Part shown: in pieces, positions 40,758-44,325 of the stretch | How positions within the stretch are numbered: position 1 is the stretch's first letter | How the letters are laid out: the number at the start of each line of letters is the position of its first letter | Assembly: GCA_942159475.1 (NCBI GenBank) | Contig: OW804102.1 | Location: 35,718,873-35,782,872, forward strand | Direction: 5' to 3' | DNA: 64,000 bases | From: Sthenelais limicola | Taxonomy: Eukaryota > Annelida > Polychaeta > Phyllodocida > Sigalionidae | Position numbers and translations under genes: made by a program | The notes under the pieces: model-generated | What the model was told of the DNA's origin: nothing | Database searches by the model: none | Seen by the model: the letters and a program-made list of their open reading frames with translations, nothing else

Positions 40758-43700
40758 CAATAGGTCTCAGATCATTATCTTTGCAGATATGAGCAGAAAT
40801 GATTGGAAATTGACAAAAGATACAGTTGTGGCAGGAAAGCGTAATATTTGATCCATTTGCTTTTGGTTGCAGTCAGCTATCTGATAGAAAACCAGCCAGA
40901 TGATTGGGTTCATCCTATCTCAACAGGATGCACTTGGATTTACTTGGCTGGCTATCATCAGTCCGCTTCCTTCATCTATCATGCAGACATCTCCACTGGA
41001 TTGACTATCCTCCAACTTTCCTCCAACTGTCTCATCAACCAAAAACTCATCTTGCTACTATTCACATTATTTTGTCACACACTGTTTTATCATAATATTA
41101 TGTTGAAAACCAATAAAGTACTGATGTTTAATTCTAGTGTATCTGATCAGTCTATCTGTGAACCAAATTACTTAATGTAATTAAGTCTGAATCTCTATAA
41201 TGGTAATATTGTACATAAGCAGACAAATTGTACATGTTACATGAGCTTATTAATAAACAAACCAACAAACCCTGACAAGACCTGCTCCTGACTTGTAGCT
41301 CCACAGGTGTAATCACACCAGGGAAAACCTCAACCAGAGTCCAGCAAACTCTATGGAGGGTGGACTTCGCCACCACTCTGCTAATCAGCTCAGTGGACAA
41401 AGGACTTTAGACAAAACGTTTACTACAAATACAAAATTTCTGAATACAGACCTGCCATCTGTAGCAGGAGAACGGGTGCCAATGCTGTACCATACTTGTT
41501 CTTGGCTGTACATTGATAGTAACCTTCATGTTTTTTCAGAGCACTGTTTATCTTGATATTTCCGTCTGTCAGCTGAGTGTACTCTATCCCATCAAGAAGT
41601 ATTGGTTCCCCATTGAGAAGCCATTCATATCTGTAAATATTTTTTTTATTTTTTTATTTTTTTTTAAAACTTTATAAATTTATACTGGGAGTGCAAAATC
41701 CCAAACTAGATATAGAAAACCTCATGTCATGGTATGGATGTTCATAATATAATTACATGATTTGTCTAAAATGATACATATAAATGATATGTATTGTTGG
41801 CTGCCATACAAGCAAGGAGCTCTTTGATACAACCACAATGTGTTAAAATGTACTTCAGCGAGGACATGTTCTCCACCAGTGTTACGTCTGGATTATATCA
41901 TTCATGTGTAGATTTTCTGGTTCCCATGAATTAAAATTGTCCCTGAACCTCATGCATGACATAACAAAGCCCAGATTACATGTACAAATACAAACACAGG
42001 TAGCCCAGGTTGGACTGTGAGATTGAAGCTGTTTTATTTATTTAGAATACTTTAAATGCACATCCAGATAACTATTTACATTTTTGATCCCAGGTTTACA
42101 GGCCTGAGACATGTGGTGTTTCATAATAATAACCCATACTTAGGAATGCACATTTGGGATAAAATCTTGTTCATAACCAATTTTTTAACAAGAATGTTTA
42201 TAAAACTTATTGTATAGATTATATACTCTGAGGAAATCATGAAGTATAATCGCAGGACTACACTTGAAGTTCATATATTAACTAAATAGTATTCAATAAT
42301 TCTCACTGTGGTTGAGGGATTCCGGTGGCTTTACACCCAAGGTGTTGCTCGGTCTCTTGTCTATATATTCTATATTTTTCAGGGGGTCCTGTGCTATCAA
42401 TCCGCGGAGGAATTCTTTCTATGATAAGAGAAAAGTAATCAATCATAATTAAGTGATACATAGAGGTCTGTCCTAAAACATCATCACAGGTAATATGGAA
42501 GTTCATTTAATGTGGTATTTACTAGACATTGCTGAATTACATTTGAGGTAAAATGATCATCATCCTAAACAATATTTCTATGTATGTATAGGTTTTAGAA
42601 ATGGTATTTGTTTCAATATGCGATACATCAAAGGCTATCCATTAAAATATATTCACAATAAAATGGATAACCGAGCATAGATAGATAGAAAGAATGGAAT
42701 GGAATGAGTCACCCGTAATTGAAAATTTTCAAACAAAATTCCTCTGCAGAAGCATGATGCCAAAGGCAGAGTACTTCTGCAGATGAATCAAATGCAGACT
42801 TGGTTGATAAATAAATAAATGTAAACTGATCACTGTTAACTATTTCTTGTTCATATGAAGGAATGATATACTAACCAATCGCTATTGGAGGCTCAGGCTC
42901 TTTGTGGGCTATGTCAAATAGAAAATCGATCAGAATTGTGTTAAATTACTTATCATGTATTTTATTACTGATAAAAAGTGTGAATAAAATGAATTATTCC
43001 AATATATAGCTTGTGAATCCAGCTTTAAAATGATGAAAACATAATTATCTGGATTGTTAGCTGGTTTATATAACTGAAGACCAAACCGCATATTGGGTGA
43101 TTCGAACACCTCTTCTTAACTCTCAACTTGTTAAACCAAAACCAAGTTAACTACTGTAAAACTATACATATTTGTTATCATAATTATATATTTATTCAGG
43201 TAAATCAAACAGATACACGCTCACAATAAATTGTGTTTTTCGGTGTGTCCTGAAAACCAAAGTCAATTATATATATAGCAGAGAGATTTAGTTGATGTTC
43301 TATCTACAAAATTGTGTTTATACAGTACATATGTACGTAAAACTGTATTATGGGTCATATCGCCTAGAAATGTCAAATTGACAGATCTACACTTTTAGTG
43401 AATTTTGCTGAATCAGGCTAAACAATTATCAATACTGGGTATGCCTTGATTAAGAAAATCTGTTCAGTTATGCTGAACCATATTTTGAACCATATTTGGG
43501 TCTTAAATTTGAGTTATTTGAGAGGATTAGTACAGGTGAGTTGTATATTTGTTTCTGACGACTTCACCCATATAACCAACAAAATTGTGTTGGCGCGGAA
43601 GACCTGTGAATGCAGACAGCCGAGCCTTATTTCCCCTACGTATTAATCGGAAATAAAGATTATTATTTATAATATATTCTCAAGAAAAGTATTACTGGTG

Positions 43701-43788
43701 TGTAATTGGTGGATACCTTACCTGGGAAACTGTTAGTAAATATGACACAGGTGACAAGCACCACAATCCTGAGACAGCGATGCATCAT
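3838..43788 (-). CDS. Predicted secreted Ig-Ly6-Ig protein (L1CAM-like Ig1-4, two Ly6/uPAR domains, two further Ig domains)
   Basis: Eighteen coding exons on the minus strand: 43788-43722, 42908-42876, 42418-42307, 41630-41452, 33217-33023, 31586-31467, 31031-30926, 30747-30575, 30252-30109, 24057-23920, 20348-20208, 19694-19515, 17612-17469, 17189-17040, 16101-16001, 7635-7425, 5433-5327, 4077-3838. All have AG/GT borders and compatible phases, and they sum to 2541 nt (846 residues plus TAG). Residue layout: signal peptide 1-22, Ig1 about 38-130, Ig2 131-235, Ig3 236-328, Ig4 329-422, Ly6-1 423-529, Ly6-2 530-627, Ig5 628-731, Ig6 732-846. Ig1-4 follow the order and motifs of the L1CAM/neuroglian N-terminus. 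No transmembrane helix, fibronectin III domain or GPI tail is seen, so a secreted adhesion or recognition protein is inferred. Alternative 3' exons to the left cannot be excluded. Possible poly(A) signals (TTTATT on plus) lie at 3561, 3399 and 3335. Confidence 0.85.
4120..4190. repeat. GATA/GATG simple repeat
   Basis: Run of imperfect GATA, GATG and TAGG tetranucleotides in the last intron of the Ig/Ly6 gene. Confidence 0.8.
4194..4429. repeat. MITE family 1, copy 2 (full length, reverse orientation)
   Basis: Starts near GGGCCAGATCTTCAGAAAAT and ends TTTTCTGAAAACTTGATCAT then GACCC, so both inverted ends are present though diverged. It lies inside a tetranucleotide repeat. Confidence 0.75.
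4432..4580. repeat. GATG/GATA simple repeat
   Basis: Imperfect tetranucleotide tract between two MITE copies. It gives long spurious frames on the minus strand (SIHPSIHPS-type peptides). Confidence 0.8.
4576..4745. repeat. MITE family 1, copy 3 (one end missing)
   Basis: Starts GGGTGGGATTTTCAGAAAAT and continues as copy 2, but stops at about 4745 without the second inverted end. Confidence 0.65.
5327..5433 (-). CDS. Ig/Ly6 gene, Ig6 first half
   Basis: Encodes PVPDPDFGVTITPHQTIVNI, GSSATIRCTVNLGKT. The donor ACA|GTAAGT (exon end 5327) was chosen over the GTAAAA 7 nt upstream because only it keeps the last exon open. Confidence 0.84.
5513..5965. repeat. Non-autonomous DNA element (GGGTCAGT family), copy 1
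   Basis: Aligns over its length with 58331-58910 in the same orientation, for example GGGTTCATGG, TTTAGCACAAGAGGGC, GACGTAGGC, GTGGAACTACT and ATGGGTAAAAC. The other copy shows TTTAAAGGGTCAGT-type inverted ends. No ORF. Confidence 0.65.
7214..7257. repeat. Perfect 20-bp hairpin
   Basis: GAAGTCTGTACACTTGTTAG, loop TGAC, then the exact reverse complement (7238-7257), inside an intron. The transcript could fold into a stable stem. Function unknown; possibly a TE footprint. Confidence 0.85.
7425..7635 (-). CDS. Ig/Ly6 gene, Ig5 second half
   Basis: Encodes GIRWRHGRNIIYQTYQKDYP, NITLVVKQVNKSDKGVYRCE. Contains the F-strand 'DKGVYRCE' and an IYQTY..DY.YD..KYS block shared with the last exon. Confidence 0.87.
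8593..8663 (+). repeat. Four closely spaced GCGTTGTAGAGACA motifs
   Basis: Four copies within 70 bp (about 8594, 8614, 8632 and 8648), directly upstream of the long-period satellite which carries the same 14-mer once per unit. Confidence 0.85.
8990..11960 (+). repeat. About 357-bp satellite array with one GCGTTGTAGAGACA per unit
   Basis: The 14-mer starts at about 8993, 9351, 9708, 10064, 10400, 10755, 11113, 11304, 11494 and 11833, giving steps of 358, 357, 356, 336, 355, 358, 191, 190 and 339 bp. Most units also carry CATCGTAGAGACATT 5 bp later, then AAATGGTTGAAAATGATTGG and GTGCTCACTCTCAGACATGT blocks. Two units have lost their second half. Non-coding. Confidence 0.92.
12000..12555. repeat. 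15-bp minisatellite, open on both strands
   Basis: About 36 units close to GTAACACYRCCATGT. As the unit length is a multiple of three and lacks stops, both strands show long frames (VTHGS/VTHGG on minus, MCNTA/MCNTT on plus). No start context, splice sites or non-repeat domain supports a protein. Confidence 0.92.
12600..12680. repeat. Solo end of the ACTGGGTACTACACC repeat
   Basis: ACTGGGTACTACACCTCCAA followed by GGATCTTCTGGTGGAACCCA matches the left end at 13258, without a partner end of its own. Confidence 0.55.
13258..14100. mobile_element. 843-bp element with CACTGGGTAC inverted ends
   Basis: Left CACTGGGTACACCACCTCCA and right TTGGAGGTGTAGTAGTACCCAGTG are inverted copies. No transposase frame is visible between them. 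Nested in the 7.5-kb block. Confidence 0.5.
13845..13995. repeat. Duplicated segment, copy 1
   Basis: Near-identical to 14279-14402 (GACTTGTGACTCA, AAGATTGTTSAGAGGATTGG, GGTGTACGAATGAGGGACAT) and continuing at 14557-14590 (GTGGGAGAAACGAAGAGTAA). Confidence 0.75.
14110..14275 (+). mobile_element. LINE C-terminal remnant
   Basis: Translates as SYGKNSIFNKTAKTWNQLSH then NMETFKSLQKVW to a stop, the usual 'TWNxL...F+..L+' end of Jockey/CR1-type reverse transcriptase proteins. Only this tail remains. Confidence 0.5.
14279..14590. repeat. Duplicated segment, copy 2, interrupted by about 155 bp
   Basis: Second copy of 13845-13995, split at about 14402; the homology resumes at 14557. The insert holds A-runs and a partial AT-rich sequence. 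A poly-C run (14627-14641) follows. Confidence 0.65.
14738..14805. repeat. Inverted TGTCTCTACGA/TCGTAGAGACA hairpins
   Basis: Two successive pairs of TGTCTCTACGA...TCGTAGAGACA separated by short C-rich loops. Single motif copies continue at 14956, 15116 (one base changed) and 15319. Confidence 0.8.
15535..15572. repeat. (ATAC)n microsatellite
   Basis: About nine ATAC units immediately outside the right end of the 7.5-kb block. Confidence 0.9.
15695..15960 (+). repeat. Dispersed repeat 'GGACTGGATTTATCAATA', copy 1
   Basis: Shares blocks with 20560-20720, 50540-50790 (same strand) and 32690-32975, 48345-48790, 63135-63385 (opposite strand): TACTCATATTATGA, GGACTGGATTTATCAATA, ATACAAGAATTTGAA and a GTGAGYGATAATWAGTGAAG segment. 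Non-coding; class unknown. Confidence 0.6.
16001..16101 (-). CDS. Ig/Ly6 gene, Ig5 first half
   Basis: Encodes NKPTYAVEVSPRQSIVSEGE then SVSMSCCIDLDLK, the B strand with two adjacent cysteines. Phase 0 at its end, joining the exon at 7635-7425 across an 8.4-kb intron that holds the 7.5-kb inverted-repeat block. Confidence 0.8.
16755..16960. repeat. Dispersed hairpin repeat (ATTAATAACCTC family), copy 1
   Basis: Related to 51012-51176 and more distantly 32540-32680 and 43896-43965. Contains TTAATAACCTCCATTTCGGG, then CTGGTGCACTGT opposed by GTGCACCAGCAG, so the core folds back. Confidence 0.65.
17040..17189 (-). CDS. Ig/Ly6 gene, Ly6/uPAR domain 2, second half
   Basis: Encodes SFDRMCSPKTAGQPEGCTPD, LTCISYCKGHYCNDG, ending with the Ly6 'C....YCN' motif, then a Gly/Asp linker. 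The donor G|GTTGTA is weak; a cut 2 nt later at GTAATG would create a stop with the next exon, so the first was chosen. Confidence 0.82.
17469..17612 (-). CDS. Ig/Ly6 gene, Ly6/uPAR domain 2, first half
   Basis: Encodes GFYCYSCTYSGVGDPGPCVN, TAIACLDDKYCVVKSIKLK. The CYSC start and intron position are the same as in domain 1, so the two Ly6 units are a duplication. Confidence 0.86.
17666..18033. repeat. MITE-like element with GGGCCCTGTTTCA ends
   Basis: Left GGGCCCTGTTTCAAAATC and right ATTATGAAACAGTACCC are imperfect inverted ends 368 bp apart. CATTCGCACATTCAC and matching internal blocks also occur in both orientations. No ORF. Confidence 0.5.
18779..19011. repeat. MITE family 1, copy 4 (full length)
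   Basis: GGGTCAGATTTGCAGAAAAT ... ATTTTCTGAAAATCTGACCC with both ends intact, 233 bp, in the Ly6-2/Ly6-1 intron. Confidence 0.9.
19231..19465. repeat. MITE family 1, copy 5 (full length)
   Basis: Both inverted ends present (GGATCATATTTTCAGAAAAT ... TTTTCTGAAAATCTGACCC). Same orientation as copy 4, 219 bp away from it and 49 bp from the Ly6-1b exon. Confidence 0.9.
19515..19694 (-). CDS. Ig/Ly6 gene, Ly6/uPAR domain 1, second half, plus Thr/Pro linker
   Basis: Encodes YVMARGCDG..., TTCTRVCRGDLCND, ending in the Ly6 hallmark 'C....LCN'. A linker TDPPTTIAPSTG follows, likely O-glycosylated. Confidence 0.87.
20208..20348 (-). CDS. Ig/Ly6 gene, Ly6/uPAR domain 1, first half
   Basis: Encodes NGTFNCYTCRYS... 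with CIDQP and CSGQCF. The NCYTC opening and cysteine spacing are typical of a three-finger Ly6/uPAR domain. In phase with the Ig4 exon upstream. Confidence 0.85.
20560..20720 (+). repeat. Dispersed repeat 'GGACTGGATTTATCAATA', copy 2
   Basis: Diverged copy: TATAGGATTGAATTCATC, ATACAAGAATTTAAAATTGA and GTGAGCGGTAATAAGTGAA, as in 15695-15960. Confidence 0.5.
21601..22876. mobile_element. 1.28-kb element with TTAGTCTCAAATTGTTGGGA inverted ends
   Basis: TTAGTCTCAAATTGTTGGGA at 21601 is inverted at 22857-22876. Its left 130 bp is shared with the 174-bp element at 31279-31452 (TTTGTTCTGCACTGGTGAAC, CTGAGCGGGAATGAGC). Part of the 1966-2380-type repeat (22243-22655) lies inside. No transposase seen. 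Confidence 0.55.
22243..22655. repeat. Dispersed repeat, copy 2 (see 1966-2380)
   Basis: Same block order as 1966-2380, including CCCATTGGCTGAGAGCCTAG, TATTACCGAAG, TATTGGAGGTA and GGGCGTGGCTC. Confidence 0.55.
22881..22995. repeat. Long hairpin, about 51-bp arms
   Basis: Arm 22881-22931 (ATTAGAGCCTTTGGTTGTGT...) is mirrored by 22944-22995 with few mismatches around a 12-base loop. It contains BamHI-like GGGATCCC blocks. It directly adjoins the right end of the 1.28-kb element. Confidence 0.85.
23578..23759. mobile_element. MITE with ACAGTGGAAC inverted ends
   Basis: ACAGTGGAACCTGTCTATTG at the left and GCGAAGTTCCACTGT at the right, each followed inward by GACCACC and flanked by TA. This end sequence and TA target resemble Tc1/mariner- or pogo-type MITEs of marine invertebrates; the superfamily is an inference. 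Confidence 0.7.
23920..24057 (-). CDS. Ig/Ly6 gene, Ig4 second half
   Basis: Encodes IRVIQCNASNMHDYVFANVA, very like the 'IQCNASN.HGY.FAN' F-G region of Ig4 in L1CAM, neurofascin and neuroglian. This exon gives the strongest family assignment of the gene. Confidence 0.9.
24330..25382 (-). pseudogene. DIRS tyrosine recombinase (interrupted and 3'-truncated)
   Basis: Overlaps the RT/RNase H frame by 259 bases, as in DIRS elements. The N-terminal core-binding part (SANTRKSYDTYHRKWRDYCY) is followed by an in-frame TGA at 24828-24830. The catalytic part resumes (LPQLTQKVATLLMMVTSQRV, with the first active-site Arg) but ends in the complementary region soon after HTAPHKPHT, so the distal His/Arg/Tyr residues are missing. 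Confidence 0.75.
25124..26960 (-). pseudogene. DIRS reverse transcriptase-RNase H (broken)
   Basis: The RT part (26854-26369) shows SNVFVVPKPNDRWRLIINLT, SLDLQEAYFSISLHSDFRKY, FGLTSAPFIFTRIMKPV and catalytic YIDD (GFSYIDDSFLW). The frame shifts at about 26365, then a stop lies near 26236. RNase H follows in 26230-25124 with FTDAANAGWGAVIEGTMSGQ, IRSDNTT and HIPGVENVKADLASR, and the DIRS-type extension (DLFATYTNFKVQTFASWFPD, VPNWPSQPW). Translation of upstream sequence shows homology extending to about 26960. Confidence 0.85.
27486..28494 (-). pseudogene. DIRS gag-like gene (frameshifted)
   Basis: A 269-residue frame (28494-27685) is rich in Arg/Ser and acidic stretches (DDEEEEDIFSNLTDRIAAKE). 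Its reading passes into another frame near a run of seven C (about 27713-27719, plus strand) and continues to 27486 (WNDSYNQRVQGVLMGLI). Further downstream, 27374-26994, Gly/Arg/Asn-rich pieces occur in several frames, probably a decayed nucleic-acid-binding tail. Structural protein of the element by position; the family is not otherwise recognisable. Confidence 0.6.
28766..28963. repeat. MITE family 1, copy 6
   Basis: GGGTGAGATCTTCAGAAAAT ... CCTGACGATCTGCCCC; both ends recognisable, with an internal deletion relative to copy 4. Confidence 0.8.
29117..29353. repeat. MITE family 1, copy 7 (full length)
   Basis: 237 bp with perfect 20-base inverted ends (GGGTCAGATTTTCAGAAAAT), flanked on both sides by ATATAT, a probable target duplication within an AT run. 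Confidence 0.92.
30109..30252 (-). CDS. Ig/Ly6 gene, Ig4 first half
   Basis: Encodes SRPKFAEGGKPESAIVTEGD, NVEFRCQTTSDTEPPANIQW and LFNGEKVN: B-strand Cys and C-strand Trp of Ig4. The following intron contains the DIRS-type element. Confidence 0.87.
30575..30747 (-). CDS. Ig/Ly6 gene, Ig3 second half
   Basis: Encodes PTVTVSWMPPHNE (C-strand Trp) and RKHEGTYTCQGENENGLG (F-strand). Asn-X-Ser/Thr sites NES, NGT and NIT are present. Confidence 0.88.
30926..31031 (-). CDS. Ig/Ly6 gene, Ig3 first half
   Basis: Encodes SPTPQPPSNVYPALGTEEIV and then LEGDDLELQCIYSGY, the B-strand cysteine of Ig3. The donor is GTATGT with two bases carried over. Confidence 0.85.
31279..31452. mobile_element. 174-bp MITE with TTAGTCTC inverted ends
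   Basis: TTAGTCTCGCATTGTTGGGA inverted at 31433-31452; a short relative of 21601-22876. Its right end lies 14 bp from the splice donor of the Ig2b exon (31467). Confidence 0.8.
31467..31586 (-). CDS. Ig/Ly6 gene, Ig2 second half (no F-strand cysteine)
   Basis: Encodes ALHFTHIEYEDSGLLKLVAF then NDYLDQSRGGSYRRVTVTHG. The canonical 'DSG.Y.C.A.N' is present as DSGLLKLVAFN: both Tyr and Cys are replaced by Leu, matching the missing partner cysteine in the previous exon. A MITE ends 14 bp beyond its splice donor. Confidence 0.87.
32540..32680. repeat. ATTAATAACCTC-family repeat, diverged copy
   Basis: GGCCTAGGGGCTATTTACCA, GACCTCTATTTCTGGCCTGC and ATGTTGGTCATTATTCC follow the order in 16755-16960 and 51012-51176. 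Confidence 0.45.
32690..32975 (-). repeat. Dispersed repeat 'GGACTGGATTTATCAATA', copy 3
   Basis: Reverse-oriented copy: TTGTTCCGTTCTTTTCCAAC, CTGGCAGCCGTTTTCT and AGCAGCAGAATATTGATAA match 48345-48790. Confidence 0.55.
33023..33217 (-). CDS. Ig/Ly6 gene, Ig2 first half (no B-strand cysteine)
   Basis: Encodes DKIFIDVGEYLRIYPRVY followed by FPQLKWNTI. The 'VGE..' and C-strand Trp fit Ig2 of the L1 family, but the expected B-strand Cys position holds Pro or Tyr. The neighbouring intron, towards exon Ig1b, carries the full-length LINE. Confidence 0.85.
33281..33294. repeat. Target-site duplication of the LINE (3' side)
   Basis: GCTATGAAGTTGTT, identical to 40233-40246. Confidence 0.88.
33571..37356 (-). 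CDS. LINE ORF2 protein: APE-type endonuclease and reverse transcriptase
   Basis: 1261 residues, intact. The N-terminal endonuclease has SFNVNGL, FQESHS, GDLNADIQ, RLDYVLISNN and PLSDHKIV (about residues 8-235). The RT region has GVISVLPKKDQD, WRPITLLNVDYKI, VVSFDFTKAYDSVNW, RRGVKQGDPISS and QFADDLTVTLS, with catalytic FADD at 690-693. Near residue 1120 is a Cys/His segment (MCSYCQGRDSIIHFFIEC), the zinc knuckle seen at the end of L1/Tx1 proteins. It nicks the target and copies the RNA by target-primed reverse transcription. Starts 56 nt after the ORF1 stop; length is normal for the clade. Confidence 0.95.
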   Translation of the reverse strand: MEQTIKNNDTLNLVSFNVNGLTGDIKRKAMFDKFKTENNTVVAFQESHSTSDRELVWKLQWPGKIFFSHGSSASRGVMFLISDNIQKNVIKHQEDTEGRWQYIVLDINNSKTAIFNVYAHTADNPKGQQQTLEEILKNIDELEVDNLIVMGDLNADIQYRPLQKSSLQIKEFMNDLDLCDILSVKYGGFPPKTWVRVKQESRLDYVLISNNIVNIAGECCLESYPLSDHKIVRVSLHLLSEKRGRNYWKFNSMLLEDECFIAEVELLAFRSNRENLSPVLVWELFKMDVRQLAIKTSCNISRAKKEKSKRQKDKLYTLDQKVSLSEAEKEERKELLAFLKQEELDKAQGALIRSRAKWALEGEKPSRFFCSLEKYRGEKKTINQLMVEGNIVKGKKNILEEGEKFYRNLYDELEINKQSAEKFLDKTPSCLLDEIDNDIISLPFDYEEVTKVVKALKNNKSPGCDGLTSEFYCFFWYAINQIFMNMFEFCLSVGKLSETQNRGVISVLPKKDQDLNSLGNWRPITLLNVDYKIMSKSISTRLEYHLHDMVSEDQFGFIKGRFIGTAIRKIDDTISFLEKHGKSGLVVSFDFTKAYDSVNWSFLDGALKSYNINEKYRSWVKTLLQGSKATFSNNGFTSNWFDIRRGVKQGDPISSTLFTIIVEKLAQGIRDDENIKGIKFGEKESKIVQFADDLTVTLSDEFSLVKTVRLLDEFYLASGLRLNPKKTKGFNIGALTLTNRDVLQFNWENQIKVLGVTLMYPRNEKMLTNINVSNLMLKMQNVLSEWNKRPLTLKGRVLVVNVFVLPLFQHTLACVPISKKWQKQIEEKIMKFIWKSPHNKISTDFLVQKIENGGLNLKHINEIVETNRLKWIQRLLENKNSDHYGAVEMDAGRNIESIILSRYKPKENLNHFYKDIFDIWNKYYYNSKPSSAAQVVKERIWCNRLIKCKGQMFSYENWQNRGITVFGDLLNEKGKIMSILELKKEYGIDSLLSTRNDLVRALPAEWGRLLREDVTTPNNDSINIEIGRHTVDISKASAKVIYDALVVKRKTKYEKLDKWQKILSLNDSQFSEIDWKKTFVRPYKTTSESKLQAFQYRILHRSITCNDVLKNMGKVATPMCSYCQGRDSIIHFFIECPETNKLWERILLEVCTMGHLNSARNGKPPFEIRNGKVCFRTIDIIFGIPIDDTSTKIVNWIILSIKFFIHRQKLFHQGQIAFKHAINELEIKCRTILYENKMLTRSKEYSNAWRRVYTDLKSLHR
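37413..38957 (-). CDS. LINE ORF1 protein: coiled coil, RRM-like, CTD and C-terminal NADAR/YbiA-like domain
   Basis: 514 residues. Residues 1-70 are basic and disordered; about 75-185 is Lys/Glu/Asp-rich and probably coiled coil. About 188-335 resembles L1 ORF1p: NLLIVGIK, KKAYRVNK, CPIKVEFPS, KIFIKKDVPLFLRQRNARAT, MGYPDAKVSRGSVFLNKWYK (nucleic-acid-binding RRM plus CTD). About 343-495 matches the NADAR/YbiA (DUF1768) pattern: FYTED, YSPFTLEGHAFDNVEQYLFF with Glu371 in the expected catalytic motif, FVLSALRAKVRDN, KLAEASPRDKVWGVG (Trp458) and GNLLGNTWMEVRQEV. ORF1p normally binds and chaperones the element RNA. The extra domain belongs to N-glycosidases linked to ADP-ribose and NAD-derived metabolites; its role here is inferred only. 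Confidence 0.88.
   Translation of the reverse strand: MSSSSDEVEDISDQDLARRLERRGKRSLSESPEVSACKKKNPNMETGQMRRPVKEPRKVLPRNPRERPKYNLNGDVTEMVKNLADVNQKSFDQLFEGLKDMELMKKVMNDNSQVGYENALAINSVVDDNEARGKDWNKMKRDIKETKNEVKILKQRNAAHKDTDYLEQKRQEELKDEQFVRDELARLDKNLLIVGIKSTEHETQAEIDNIADNVIFNLMMLHTMKYKKAYRVNKTRNCPIKVEFPSSQNATTAYQARLKLKQYENDPSVGKIFIKKDVPLFLRQRNARATKIAKAAVKMGYPDAKVSRGSVFLNKWYKHNQLSTVPTPLLLSNLTKVQNDNTMAFYTEDNPLSNHHYSPFTLEGHAFDNVEQYLFFKRAKIGQDPEKTQLALITYNPKDAKANMSSVTEFKEDWETHRAEFVLSALRAKVRDNEYIEDYLVYTGSRKLAEASPRDKVWGVGMALDDPSVLDDSTWPTKGNLLGNTWMEVRQEVNIRRQGEIQEAMDIQDVDKQG
38958..40232 (-). promoter_or_regulatory. LINE 5' UTR, presumed internal promoter
   Basis: 1275 nt of non-coding sequence, richer in GC than the flanks. 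Two AAGATGGCG sites (39061-39069 and 39790-39797, i.e. CGCCATCTT on the element strand) match the YY1 core that drives the human L1 promoter. The first base of the element lies at 40232. Promoter activity is inferred. Confidence 0.5.
40233..40246. repeat. Target-site duplication of the LINE (5' side)
   Basis: GCTATGAAGTTGTT, identical to 33281-33294. Confidence 0.88.
40438..40619. mobile_element. 182-bp MITE with 43-bp inverted ends
   Basis: Left arm 40438-40480 and right arm 40577-40619 (GTTCATTTGGAATTTTCACA...) are inverted with one mismatch. An inner palindrome (CTATTAGCCAT...ATGGCTAATAG) lies at 40487-40514. No ORF. Confidence 0.88.
40708..40757. repeat. (TA)n microsatellite
   Basis: About 24 uninterrupted TA units in the Ig1b/Ig2a intron. 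Confidence 0.95.
41452..41630 (-). CDS. Ig/Ly6 gene, Ig1 second half
   Basis: Starts YEWLLNGEPI (C-strand Trp) and contains KKHEGYYQCTAKNKYGTALA, the F-strand 'G.Y.C.A.N..G' signature. This closely matches Ig1 of L1CAM, neurofascin and neuroglian. Confidence 0.88.
42307..42418 (-). CDS. Ig/Ly6 gene, Ig1 first half
   Basis: Encodes PPRIDSTGPPEKYRIYRQE, then HLGCKATGIPQPQ, the B-strand cysteine and 'C.A.G.P.P' turn of an I-set Ig domain. The donor GTGAGA leaves two bases for the next exon. Confidence 0.85.
42876..42908 (-). CDS. Ig/Ly6 gene, 33-nt linker exon
   Basis: Micro-exon encoding AHKEPEPPIAI between AG (42909-42910) and GTTAGT. It is in phase with both neighbours, and proline-rich linkers before Ig1 are usual in L1-type proteins. 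It could be skipped without changing frame. Confidence 0.7.
43352..43569. repeat. MITE family 1, copy 8 (diverged)
   Basis: GGGTCATATCGCCTAGAAAT ... TTCTGACGACTTCACCC; reverse orientation, located between the start-codon exon and the Ig1 exons. Confidence 0.65.
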
Positions 43789-43820
43789 GTACAGAATTCC
43801 AACACTTTTGGCAGTTTAGA
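43722..43820 (-). CDS. Ig/Ly6 gene, exon with start codon and signal peptide
   Basis: Acceptor AACAG|TCTAAACTG, short leader, then two adjacent ATGs (43788 and 43785). The encoded start is MMHRCLRIVVLVTCVIFTNS, a basic n-region plus hydrophobic core, which is a clear secretory signal peptide. The donor at 43721 is CCAG|GTAAGG. Coding part: 43788-43722, phase 1 at the end. Confidence 0.85.
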
Positions 43821-43895
43821 CTGTTATATATTCTAAATGAAGATCAACATAACATATCATTAGCATCCTTTATATTTACATAATTATACCTTTCA

Positions 43896-43965
43896 GGTCT
43901 GCTTCGGTTCGGGATTATGCACCAAACAGTATATACCAGCAGCCCCTCAATGTTGGTCATTAATA
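43896..43965. repeat. ATTAATAACCTC-family repeat, partial copy
   Basis: GGTCTGCTTCGG then CAGCAGCCCCTCAATGTTGG, matching the right half of 51012-51176. Confidence 0.45.
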
Positions 43966-44280
43966 TATTACTCAGTATCTCTGCTTGGTCAATTCATTAG
44001 GTGCACTTTATTTGTGGTTTCTGATCAACCTTATCAGCCTCGTACAAGTACCTACAGCTTTGGTACATGTATTCATATTCTCATAAACTATATATTTACT
44101 CCACCTCGAATATGGATATTATATCCCTATCACTGGATCCTGAAATTTAAATGAGTTCGCTTGTATAAAAACAATTAATCATAACTCTTTAACATAACGG
44201 AATTTTACATACTTTATCTCATGATAATTTTTAAACTGAAACAATTATAGTTGAATTTTATCGGTAAACCAGGTGAATAA

Positions 44281-44324
44281 TTAACGCAATGGTTGCCATG
44301 ACGTCATGGCAACCATTGCGTTAA
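44281..44324. repeat. 44-bp perfect palindrome centred on TGACGTCA
   Basis: TTAACGCAATGGTTGCCATGAC and its exact reverse complement with no spacer; the centre is a consensus CRE octamer. Intron 1 of the Ig/Ly6 gene, about 190 bp from the exon-1 donor. Confidence 0.93.
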
Positions 44325-44325
44325 G

